Below, piece by piece: positions 1 through 5,273 of a DNA stretch of 5,273 nucleotides. The notes below the pieces were generated by a model. It ran no database searches. It saw only the letters and a program-made list of their open reading frames with translations, and was not told where the DNA came from. The translations under genes were made by a program, and so were the position numbers. Every line of letters begins with the position of its first letter. The first letter of the stretch is position 1. This DNA is from Muribaculaceae bacterium (GTDB taxonomy: Bacteria > Bacteroidota > Bacteroidia > Bacteroidales > Muribaculaceae). Where the stretch lies: positions 1 to 5,273 of the forward strand of contig VSPE01000072.1 in NCBI GenBank assembly GCA_009775225.1. The letters run 5' to 3'.

Positions 1-24
1 GCTTATGATTGCTGCTGTCGTCAT
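1..24 (-). CDS. Possible 5' end of the next gene, cut by the window edge
   Basis: An ATG at 24-22 opens a frame reading MTTAAIIS before the sequence runs out. It lies 48 bases beyond the stop of the argC-like gene, on the same strand, and GGAG occurs a few bases before the ATG. Eight codons cannot identify a product, and this could be chance. No terminator-like hairpin is visible between 25 and 72, so transcription from the argC-like gene may continue into whatever lies to the left. Confidence 0.2.
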
Positions 25-72
25 TACTCTCCGAAAACTCACTTCCGTTAACAATCGTTTTTAAACAACCTC

Positions 73-972
73 TTAGATTGAGAGGCCTGTGCGCTCGTGG
101 AGTCCGAAAATGAGATTCATGAGGTGTACTGCGTTTCCGGTGCAGCCTTTCGTGAGGGCGTCGAGCGACGCTTTGACGGTGAGTAGGCCGTCGGCTTTGG
201 AGAGTTGCAGCAGGCACTTGTTACTGCCACGGAGGTCTTCGTGTATTGCGACACCGGCAGGGAGTACGTGCACGAAGTTGTGGTCGTCGTATGCCTCGGC
301 GTAGACACGCTCGACTTCTTCGATAGCGGGCATCACGGGGAGCTTAGCCACAAGGTCGATGCGGTTGTAAGGAGGCTGAGCTGCGGCATGCGCTGTAATC
401 TCGACAGGGATAGTGTTGATAGCCGACAGTATCTCCGAAGCCTCGGCCGCGGCGTCGGACAGACGCATGGGAGCGGGGGTGGCAACATCTACGGCGACCG
501 GCGCCGAGATGAGTGCTTTCTTGGCAAGCGGCAGGAGCGCCAGCTCGATAATCATGGCTTCGGGGCGCGGCGACACGGCAGCATGCGCTCCTCGCACAAG
601 CGGCTTGCGAAAGTATTCGGGGAGGCCGTATACCATCCATTCAGGGCGCCCTACAAGGGTGTTCGGAGTATTTCCGAGAAGGATAATGCTGAAGTCCTCA
701 TGGGAGTGATAGTGCGCAATGATGTCGTCGGTGAGGTTTTCTTCGTCGATGACAAAGAGAACATCGAGGCCGTCAAGCGCGAGATCGCGCTCAAGAGTAA
801 GCTCAGTCTCGCCTGCAAATACCGGATGCAGCTCCGAGAGGCGGACGGTGTTTCCGGCTGATGACGCTACGGCTCTGAGGTCTACGTCGGGATGACGCAG
901 CAGGAGTCGCAGCAGTTGTTTCCGTACGGGGTCGTCGATACTTGCAGAGCCGTAAATTCCGGTTTTAATCAT
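73..972 (-). CDS. ArgC-like protein lacking the catalytic residues (probable pseudoenzyme)
   Basis: This 299-residue protein is homologous to N-acetyl-gamma-glutamyl-phosphate reductase (ArgC), the NADPH-dependent third step of arginine synthesis. The relationship shows along the whole length: GIYG (5-8), LLRLLLRHPDVDL (20-32), SSAGN (37-41), GETELTL (54-60), LDVLF (69-73), YGLPE (115-119), LALLPLAK (144-151), GSNKC (249-253), and KGCTGNAVHLMN (275-286) followed by FGLHERTGL. The family's catalytic NPGC motif is SPRP here, so the cysteine is Pro137. The only cysteines are Cys253 and Cys277. The HxHxPE motif carrying the second catalytic residue is absent from the shortened 165-205 region. The third glycine of the GxxGxxG loop is Ser11, followed by a small insertion. 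ArgC proteins are usually about 320-345 residues. The frame is uninterrupted and starts 17 bases after waaA, so it is probably co-transcribed. Homology is near certain. Loss of reductase activity is a strong inference, and the actual role is unknown. Confidence 0.88.
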   Translation of the reverse strand: MIKTGIYGSASIDDPVRKQLLRLLLRHPDVDLRAVASSAGNTVRLSELHPVFAGETELTLERDLALDGLDVLFVIDEENLTDDIIAHYHSHEDFSIILLGNTPNTLVGRPEWMVYGLPEYFRKPLVRGAHAAVSPRPEAMIIELALLPLAKKALISAPVAVDVATPAPMRLSDAAAEASEILSAINTIPVEITAHAAAQPPYNRIDLVAKLPVMPAIEEVERVYAEAYDDHNFVHVLPAGVAIHEDLRGSNKCLLQLSKADGLLTVKASLDALTKGCTGNAVHLMNLIFGLHERTGLSI

Positions 973-989
973 GGCTGAGGGGAGATGTG

Positions 990-2279
990 TTAGTCGATAT
1001 TGATATTAAAAATGTCTTTCATAATCTTTGCCGTAGCGCCTACATTTGCCTTGATGTATGCGTCGGCTGCACGACCTGCGGCAAAGCGGGCATCGGCATC
1101 TGAGAGAAGGCGCGTGAGCACGGTATCGGTCTCGGCGGCAGATGCGACACTGAAAGCGCCGCCACAGTCAATGAGGCTTGCGGCTTCGTTGAACTTGCTG
1201 TGGCGCGGGCCGAATACCACGGGGATACCATACACGGTGGCTTCGTTGATGTTGTGTATGCTTTTGCCGAAGCCACCGCCGACATAGGCGAAGGCGGCAT
1301 AGCGGTACAGGCTGCTCAGCAGACCGAAGCAGTCCATGATGATGTAGGACAGCTGCGACGCTACTTTTAAGGCACCTTCGGGCGAAGCGTCGTAGATGCG
1401 GCAGAAGTCGCTGTAGAGCATTGTCTTGTCGGAACCGAGGCGCCGTCTGAGTACCGAGAGTCTGTTTTTATCAAATTCGTGCGGCGCGATTACGGCTCGG
1501 CAGTCGGGATGACGGTGCAGCCAGGGGATATACACGTCCTCATCGCGCTCCCAGCTGCTGCCGACGACCATGAGCGGCGCGCCGGGGTCGGCAGCTTTGA
1601 ATGTTTCTATCTGGGGAATATTACGGCCTTTGTCGCGAATTGTGGTCACACGGTCGAAGCGTGTGTCGCCTGCTATGGTTACGTTCTCCACGCCAATCTC
1701 GGCAAGGAGCCGGCGCGAACGCTCGTCCTGCACATAAAGGTGGGTGAACGAGCGGAGCATCTCGCGGAAGAGTCCGCCCCAGGGTCTGAAGAAAATCTGT
1801 CCGGGACGGAAAATCGACGATATGATGTATGTTTCGATGCCGCGTTCGGCGAGCTGGCGGAGGTAGTTTCCCCAAAACTCGTATTTTACGAATATTGCCA
1901 TTCGTGGGGCGGCGGCATCGAGAAATGCCTTTACGTTGTCGGCCGTATCGAAGGGCATGTACACAACAGCCACGCGCGGGTCGTAGTCGCAGCGGACTTC
2001 ATACCCAGAAGGAGAGAAGAACGACAACAGGATTTTGTACTCCTTACGCGTTGCAAGCAAAGCGTCTATCATCGGCCTTGCCTGCTCGAACTCGCCGAGC
2101 GATGCTGCATGAAACCATACATCGAAGCCTCCGGGCGCCTTTTCGGCTCTGAATGCCTTGAGACGCCCAAGAGTCTCGGCCTGCCCGTGCAGCATGTGCC
2201 TTACTTTCGGAGAGCCTATTGCTGCGAAGTAAGCCGCGGAACGGTATAGCTTGATGGCTGCGTTGTAGGCTTTGTTCAT
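990..2279 (-). CDS. waaA: 3-deoxy-D-manno-octulosonic acid (Kdo) transferase WaaA
   Basis: This 429-residue protein fits WaaA/KdtA (glycosyltransferase family GT30), which moves Kdo from CMP-Kdo onto the lipid A precursor at the cytoplasmic face of the inner membrane. The N-terminal half carries WFHAASLGEFEQARP (55-69), the family's HxxSxGE region, in which Glu63 is the expected catalytic base. SFFSPSGYE (86-94), YMPFD (107-111) and VKYEFWGNYL (131-140) follow. The C-terminal GT-B half has VVGSSWERDE (238-247), APHEFD (265-270) and the nucleotide-sugar signature VGGGFGKSIHNINEA (333-347), then GIPVVFGPRHSKFNEA (351-366). Residues 5-21 form a modest hydrophobic or amphipathic segment where many relatives have a membrane anchor. 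The length is normal. The start codon shares ATGA with the gltX stop, which suggests translational coupling. No Shine-Dalgarno sequence is seen. How many Kdo residues it adds cannot be read from the sequence. Confidence 0.95.
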   Translation of the reverse strand: MNKAYNAAIKLYRSAAYFAAIGSPKVRHMLHGQAETLGRLKAFRAEKAPGGFDVWFHAASLGEFEQARPMIDALLATRKEYKILLSFFSPSGYEVRCDYDPRVAVVYMPFDTADNVKAFLDAAAPRMAIFVKYEFWGNYLRQLAERGIETYIISSIFRPGQIFFRPWGGLFREMLRSFTHLYVQDERSRRLLAEIGVENVTIAGDTRFDRVTTIRDKGRNIPQIETFKAADPGAPLMVVGSSWERDEDVYIPWLHRHPDCRAVIAPHEFDKNRLSVLRRRLGSDKTMLYSDFCRIYDASPEGALKVASQLSYIIMDCFGLLSSLYRYAAFAYVGGGFGKSIHNINEATVYGIPVVFGPRHSKFNEAASLIDCGGAFSVASAAETDTVLTRLLSDADARFAAGRAADAYIKANVGATAKIMKDIFNINID

Positions 2280-3817
2280 TCGACGGGCCTGATGCGTTCA
2301 ACACCGGCGCGGATGCGGCGCACTGTTTCCTGGCGACCGAGCAAATCGGTGATTTCGAACATGTGGGGGCCTTTGCACTCGCCGACAACAGTGAGGCGGA
2401 ACGCGTTCATCACATTGCCGAGGTGGTATTCGTGTTCTTTAATCCACTCCATCACCATAGGCTCAAGCGCAGCGGATGCAAAGTCGGGAGTCTGCTCAAG
2501 CATATCTGCCAGTGCAGTCATGATTTGCGGCATCTCCGCGCTCCAGCGCTTCTTAACGGCCTTGGGGTCGTACTCCTCGGGGGCAATGAAGAAGAAGCGG
2601 GCATGTTCCCAAAGGTCGCTCACGAAGTTGATGCGGCTCTTCACCATTGCCACGGCTCGGGTGATATAGTCGGCGTCGAACGAGTCGGGGTCTACGCCGT
2701 GAGCCTTAAGAACGGGCTTGAAGAGTTCGGCGAGTTGCTCGTCGGCAATATTCTGAAGATATGTATGGTTGAACCATTTACCCTTCTCGAATGCGAACTT
2801 GGCACCTGCCTTTGAGCAGTGGTCGAGCGAGAACTTGGCAATAAGCTCTTCCATGCTCATCACTTCGGTGTCGTCGCCGGGGTTCCAGCCAAGGAGTGCG
2901 AGGAAGTTTACTACGGCCTGGGGCAGATAGCCGCTTTCGCGGTATCCCGAAGAAATGTCGCCGCTCTTGGGGTCGTGCCACTCAAGGGGGAATACCGGGA
3001 AACCGAGGCGGTCGCCGTCGCGCTTGCTGAGCTTGCCTTTGCCGTCGGGCTTGAGAAGCAGCGGCAGGTGCACGAAGGCGGGGGCGGTGTCGGCCCAGCC
3101 GAAGGCTTCGTAGAGAAGTACATGAAGTGGTGCGGAGGGAAGCCACTCTTCGCCACGGATTACGTGCGACACCTTCATGAGGTGGTCGTCCACAATATTG
3201 GCGAGGTGGTATGTGGGGAGGTCGTCGGCACTCTTGTACAGTACTTTATCGTCGAGTATGTCACTCTTGATAGTCACACGGCCGCGGATAAGGTCGTCGA
3301 CGGCGACGTCGCGTCCCGGCTCAATGCGGAAGCGCACCACATACTGCGCGCCTTCGGCAATGAGTTTCTCCACTTCTTCGGGAGCGAGAGAAAGGGAGTT
3401 GCGCATCGACATGCGTGTAGAAGCGTCGTACTGGAAGTTGGGCACCTTGGCACGCATGGCATCCAGCTCGGCAGGAGTGTCGAAAGCGATATATGCCTTA
3501 CCTGCATCGAGGAGCATCTTTACGTGTGTGCGGTATATGTCGCGACGCTCGCTCTGCTTGTACGGACCGTAAGGGCCACCTTCGCGAACGCCTTCGTCGA
3601 TGCCGATACCGAGCCAAGCAAGCGCCTCGTTGATATAGTCTTCGGCACCGGGCACAAAGCGCTGAGAGTCGGTGTCTTCGATGCGTAAAATCATTTTGCC
3701 GCCATGCTGACGGGCAAAGAGGTAGTTATACAGAGCGGTGCGAACACCACCAATATGGAGAGGGCCTGTAGGCGATGGCGCAAAACGCACGCGTACTTCT
3801 CTTTTTTGTGTCGACAT
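2276..3817 (-). CDS. gltX: Glutamyl-tRNA synthetase
   Basis: This 513-residue class I aminoacyl-tRNA synthetase charges tRNA-Glu with glutamate in the cytoplasm. The N-terminal RFAPSPTGPLHIGG (11-24) holds the HIGH-type motif as HIGG, followed by RIEDTD (45-50) and GPYKQSERRDIY (84-95). VIRGEEWLPSAPLH (219-232) and the KMSKS-type loop KGKLSKRDGDR (260-270) complete the catalytic domain. The C-terminal part from about 340 is the helical anticodon-binding region. The CxC zinc-binding cluster of the E. coli enzyme is absent: only Cys334 and Cys481 are present. SGYRESGYLPQAVVNFLALL (290-309) is typical of Bacteroidetes enzymes, and the length is near the roughly 505 residues usual there. The start fits the canonical N-terminus and lies about 40 bases downstream of a well-formed promoter, with an A/T-rich leader and no Shine-Dalgarno sequence. 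The gene is first in a probable operon with waaA. Whether the enzyme is discriminating cannot be judged here. Confidence 0.97.
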   Translation of the reverse strand: MSTQKREVRVRFAPSPTGPLHIGGVRTALYNYLFARQHGGKMILRIEDTDSQRFVPGAEDYINEALAWLGIGIDEGVREGGPYGPYKQSERRDIYRTHVKMLLDAGKAYIAFDTPAELDAMRAKVPNFQYDASTRMSMRNSLSLAPEEVEKLIAEGAQYVVRFRIEPGRDVAVDDLIRGRVTIKSDILDDKVLYKSADDLPTYHLANIVDDHLMKVSHVIRGEEWLPSAPLHVLLYEAFGWADTAPAFVHLPLLLKPDGKGKLSKRDGDRLGFPVFPLEWHDPKSGDISSGYRESGYLPQAVVNFLALLGWNPGDDTEVMSMEELIAKFSLDHCSKAGAKFAFEKGKWFNHTYLQNIADEQLAELFKPVLKAHGVDPDSFDADYITRAVAMVKSRINFVSDLWEHARFFFIAPEEYDPKAVKKRWSAEMPQIMTALADMLEQTPDFASAALEPMVMEWIKEHEYHLGNVMNAFRLTVVGECKGPHMFEITDLLGRQETVRRIRAGVERIRPVE

Positions 3818-3860
3818 TTTATAATGAAGAAGTTCTTCTGATTAGATGTTAAATTCTGCG

Positions 3861-3892
3861 CAAAATTAGTAAAAAGGCGCGAAGCGACCAAA
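3861..3892 (-). promoter_or_regulatory. Bacteroidetes-type promoter of gltX-waaA-argC-like operon
   Basis: Reading the minus strand, TTTG (3892-3889) is followed by exactly 20 bases and then TAATTTTG (3868-3861). This matches the Bacteroidetes primary sigma factor consensus, with a -33 TTTG and a -7 TAnnTTTG. The predicted transcription start is near 3855, giving a leader of roughly 38 nt before the gltX ATG. It lies just after the terminator of the ribosomal protein operon, so gltX has its own promoter. Confidence 0.8.
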
Positions 3893-3904
3893 TTGTGCAG
3901 TAGC

Positions 3905-3944
3905 AAAAAGTAAAGCGCGTAGAGCCTTCGGGCTTACGCGCTTT
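3905..3944 (-). terminator. Intrinsic terminator of the rpsF-rpsR-rplI operon
   Basis: An inverted repeat pairs 3935-3944 with 3912-3921 (10 bp) and 3931-3934 with 3923-3926 (4 bp). One bulged base lies at 3922 and a tetraloop at 3927-3930. On the minus strand the hairpin is followed by CTTTTTG (U run at 3909-3905). It begins 29 bases after the rplI stop. A second T run lies just beyond the other side (3946-3952), so the structure could also work on the plus strand, but no plus-strand gene is seen that would need it. Confidence 0.88.
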
Positions 3945-3973
3945 GTATTTTTACGGAATTGCTAAAGTGATGC

Positions 3974-4417
3974 TTATTCAGCAACGACTTCGAAGGGGAT
4001 TTCTACAGCTACTTCCTTGTGTAGTTTTACGGTAGCGGTGTAGTTGCCGACTTCTTTGACAGCTTCCTTGATTTCGATGATTTTACGGTCGATGTTGAAA
4101 CCGAGTTTTTCGAGAGCTTCAGCAATCTGGATGTTGTTCACAGAGCCGAAGATAGTGCCTGTGGCACTTGTCTTGGCACCGATAGTGAGCTTAACATCGG
4201 TGAGCTGAGCAGCGAGAGCTTCGGCATCGGCCTTGATTTTGGCGAGCTTATGAGCGCGCTGACGCTGGTTTTCGGCAAGCACCTTGAGAGCAGATGCAGA
4301 TGCGATAACGGCTTTACCGGTGGGGATGAGGTAGTTGCGGCCGTAACCGTCTTTTACTTCAACGACGTCGTCCTTGTATCCGAGGCCCGAAACGTCTTCT
4401 TTGAGAATAATCTTCAT
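3974..4417 (-). CDS. rplI: Large ribosomal subunit protein bL9
   Basis: This 147-residue protein is bL9, which binds domain V of 23S rRNA at the base of the L1 stalk and reaches out from the 50S subunit. The N-terminal domain begins MKIILKEDVSGLGYKDD and carries most of the L9 signature in VEVKDGYGRNYLIPTGKA (19-36); one signature glycine is Asp16 here. A long charged connecting helix follows (about 41-75). The C-terminal domain includes TGTIFGSVNNIQIAEAL (86-102) and ends in VEIPFEVVAE, matching the family's usual end. The length is normal (about 148). The gene is last in the operon, 21 bases after rpsR, with a weak AGGA ahead of the start, and is followed by a strong terminator. Confidence 0.98.
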   Translation of the reverse strand: MKIILKEDVSGLGYKDDVVEVKDGYGRNYLIPTGKAVIASASALKVLAENQRQRAHKLAKIKADAEALAAQLTDVKLTIGAKTSATGTIFGSVNNIQIAEALEKLGFNIDRKIIEIKEAVKEVGNYTATVKLHKEVAVEIPFEVVAE

Positions 4418-4438
4418 AATTTTTCCTGCGGTAAATGG

Positions 4439-4708
4439 TTATTTCATCAGGTCGGTAACATAGGGGAGCAGAGCGAGGTGGCGGGCACGCTTAACAGCCT
4501 GAGCCACACGGCGCTGGAACTTGAGAGAAGTACCGGTGATGCGACGGGGGAGGATTTTGCCCTGCTCGTTGAGGAACTTCTTGAGGAATTCGGGGTCCTT
4601 GTAGTCAACGAAGTTGATGCCGAAACGCTTGAAACGGCAGTATTTTTTCTTTTTCACGTCTACCGACATGGGAGTGAGGTAGCGGATTTCTGATTGAGTC
4701 TGTGCCAT
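4439..4708 (-). CDS. rpsR: Small ribosomal subunit protein bS18
   Basis: This 89-residue protein is bS18, which pairs with bS6 on the platform of the 30S subunit. The conserved core is complete: KKKKYCRFKRFGINFVDYKD (19-38), GKILPRRITGT (50-60), and QRRVAQAVKRARHLALLPY (65-83). The first 17 residues are a variable N-terminal extension. The gene starts 3 bases after the rpsF stop. Unlike the other genes in the window it has a strong Shine-Dalgarno sequence, AAGGAGG, lying inside the last codons of rpsF. In Bacteroidetes, bS18 with bS6 and bS21 forms the pocket that holds the 16S rRNA 3' tail away from mRNA. The strong Shine-Dalgarno sequence may therefore be regulatory. Confidence 0.98.
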   Translation of the reverse strand: MAQTQSEIRYLTPMSVDVKKKKYCRFKRFGINFVDYKDPEFLKKFLNEQGKILPRRITGTSLKFQRRVAQAVKRARHLALLPYVTDLMK

Positions 4709-4711
4709 GAT

Positions 4712-5074
4712 TTAGTCCTCCTTGTTTTCTACGGGTGCTGTTGTCTGAGCTGCACGACGTGCACGACGCTTAGCGGCGTACTGTGCTGCATATTTATCTT
4801 GACGGAACGTGAGCCAGCGGAGGACGCGTTCGTCGCGACGATAGGCTGTTTCGAGTTTGCGGATTACCTGAGGGTCGGCGTTGAATTCGATGAGGCTGTA
4901 GAAGCCAGTCGATTTCTTGTCAATGGGATAAGCGAGCTTACGCAGGCCCCATTCTTCGCTGTTTACAATCTCAGCACCGTTGTCGGTGAGGACTTTAGCG
5001 AACTTTTCTACCGCTTCCTTCATCTGAGCGTCAGACAAAACGGGAGTTAAAATGAAAACGGTTTCGTACTGCAT
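4712..5074 (-). CDS. rpsF: Small ribosomal subunit protein bS6
   Basis: This 120-residue protein is bS6, which binds 16S rRNA together with bS18 on the 30S platform. Conserved features are MQYETVFILTPVLS (1-14), the EEWGLRKLAYPIDKKSTGFY stretch (40-59) and KLETAYRRDERVLRWL (73-88), ending in DKYAA (93-97). The last 20 or so residues are a basic and then acidic tail (KRRARRAA, then ENKED), which is variable in the family and probably disordered. The gene is first in the rpsF-rpsR-rplI operon. Its promoter lies about 50 bases upstream, and the A/T-rich leader has no Shine-Dalgarno sequence. The stop is 3 bases before the rpsR start, so the two partner proteins are likely made in a coupled way. 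Confidence 0.98.
   Translation of the reverse strand: MQYETVFILTPVLSDAQMKEAVEKFAKVLTDNGAEIVNSEEWGLRKLAYPIDKKSTGFYSLIEFNADPQVIRKLETAYRRDERVLRWLTFRQDKYAAQYAAKRRARRAAQTTAPVENKED
4717..4723 (-). promoter_or_regulatory. Strong Shine-Dalgarno sequence of rpsR
   Basis: AAGGAGG on the minus strand is fully complementary to the CCUCCUU core of the 16S rRNA 3' end. It ends 8 bases before the rpsR ATG, an ideal distance. It overlaps the rpsF codons for the tail Asn-Lys-Glu-Asp. No comparable sequence precedes rpsF, gltX, waaA or the argC-like gene, and rplI has only AGGA. This is unusual for a phylum whose ribosomes largely ignore Shine-Dalgarno sequences. Confidence 0.85.
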
Positions 5075-5102
5075 TGTTGGTTGATAATTAATTGTTTATA
5101 TG

Positions 5103-5118
5103 CGGATATATTTTTCCG
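5103..5118 (-). promoter_or_regulatory. Small hairpin with CCG triplets in the rpsF leader, possible S6:S18 site
   Basis: Near the expected 5' end of the mRNA, CGGA (5118-5115) can pair with TCCG (5106-5103) around an A/U-rich 8-nt loop. CCG occurs twice in this stretch (5119-5117 and 5105-5103). Many bacteria control this operon through binding of the S6:S18 dimer to a leader RNA with a CCG element. The stem here is only 4 bp and may not be fully transcribed, so this is a tentative call. Confidence 0.25.
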
Positions 5119-5122
5119 GCTG

Positions 5123-5154
5123 CAAAGTTACGATTTTTTTAGTTAACTCGCAAA
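5123..5154 (-). promoter_or_regulatory. Bacteroidetes-type promoter of the rpsF-rpsR-rplI operon
   Basis: On the minus strand, TTTG (5154-5151) is followed by 20 bases and then TAACTTTG (5130-5123), a full match to the TTTG / TAnnTTTG consensus. The spacing equals that of the gltX promoter. The spacer contains an A tract (5140-5134). The expected transcription start is near 5117, leaving a short leader of about 43 nt before rpsF. Confidence 0.87.
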
Positions 5155-5273
5155 TATTTTGTGAAATATTCGATTTTTTTCGGGGCTAATCAAGTCCCCC
5201 TACTCTCAACTGGCAAGTGCAAAATTAGCGATTTGTCGGAAGAACGCATTTTTAGGAGAGTCGAAATTAAGTT
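5155..5273. other. Upstream intergenic stretch, no confident gene
   Basis: Beyond the rpsF promoter I see no complete gene. One minus-strand frame is open from the window edge to a TGA at 5208-5206 and reads NAFFRQIANFALAS at its end. It could be the tail of a gene lying to the right, or chance. A GGGG/CCCC hairpin (5200-5182) follows, but A residues rather than a U run come after it, so it is not a standard terminator in that direction. A lone -7-like TAATTTTG (5227-5220) has no matching -33 element. Confidence 0.4.

Noticed and set aside
205..861. Plus-strand open frame of 218 codons opposite the argC-like gene
   Set aside because: The argC-like frame has clear family homology over its length, and the antisense translation resembles nothing I know.
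73..972. Calling this gene a functional argC in an arginine pathway cluster
   Set aside because: The catalytic Cys and the HxHxPE motif are absent, and no other arginine gene is visible nearby. Naming it argC would mislead.
73..972. Calling this gene a pseudogene
   Set aside because: There is no frameshift or internal stop, the start and stop are normal, and the N- and C-terminal family motifs are kept. The changes are at catalytic sites rather than scattered decay.
1479..2249. Plus-strand open frame of 256 codons opposite waaA
   Set aside because: Antisense shadow of waaA with no promoter, no leader signal and no recognisable family.
2819..3688. Plus-strand open frame of 289 codons opposite gltX
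   Set aside because: It lies fully antisense to a conserved, motif-complete gltX, and the translation has no recognisable domain. Long antisense frames are expected from the G/C-biased codon third positions here.
2276..3817. Loss of the zinc-binding cysteines in GltX as an anomaly
   Set aside because: Many bacterial glutamyl-tRNA synthetases lack this cluster, and the catalytic motifs are intact.
5182..5200. GGGG/CCCC inverted repeat as an intrinsic terminator
   Set aside because: The minus-strand reading is followed by A residues and the plus-strand reading by TACTCTC, so neither has the required U run. The stem is also short and bulged.
5220..5227. TAATTTTG as a second rpsF promoter
   Set aside because: No TTTG or TTG occurs about 20 bases upstream on the minus strand, so only half of the promoter is present.

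Overview
The window reads as a piece of a Bacteroidota chromosome, most likely order Bacteroidales. The main reasons are two promoters of the Bacteroidetes type (TTTG, 20 nt, TAnnTTTG), start codons that mostly lack a Shine-Dalgarno sequence, and protein sequences (GltX, ArgC-like) of the Bacteroidetes style. Family-level placement (for example Muribaculaceae) is a guess. All six complete genes are on the minus strand, so the window is best read from right to left. The long plus-strand open frames lie opposite real genes and are shadows.

Right part (5273 to 3905): an intergenic stretch leads into a clear promoter (-33 TTTG at 5154-5151, -7 TAACTTTG at 5130-5123). The ribosomal protein operon follows: rpsF (bS6), rpsR (bS18) and rplI (bL9). 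A strong bulged-stem intrinsic terminator (3944-3905) closes it. rpsR is the only gene here with a strong Shine-Dalgarno sequence (AAGGAGG). This matters because bS18 and bS6 help to hide the anti-Shine-Dalgarno tail on Bacteroidetes ribosomes.

Middle and left part (3892 to 73): a second promoter with the same spacing (-33 at 3892-3889, -7 at 3868-3861) drives gltX (glutamyl-tRNA synthetase). gltX overlaps waaA (Kdo transferase of lipid A-core synthesis) by 4 bases. Seventeen bases after waaA comes a 299-codon gene that is clearly derived from argC (N-acyl-gamma-glutamyl-phosphate reductase) but has lost the catalytic cysteine and the family histidine motif and has a degraded nucleotide-binding loop. 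It is intact and shows no frameshift, so it looks like a maintained pseudoenzyme rather than a decaying gene.

Most of the window is ordinary housekeeping. The two observations most worth following are the argC-derived pseudoenzyme and the isolated strong Shine-Dalgarno sequence in front of rpsR. I see no mobile element, CRISPR array, tRNA or rRNA.
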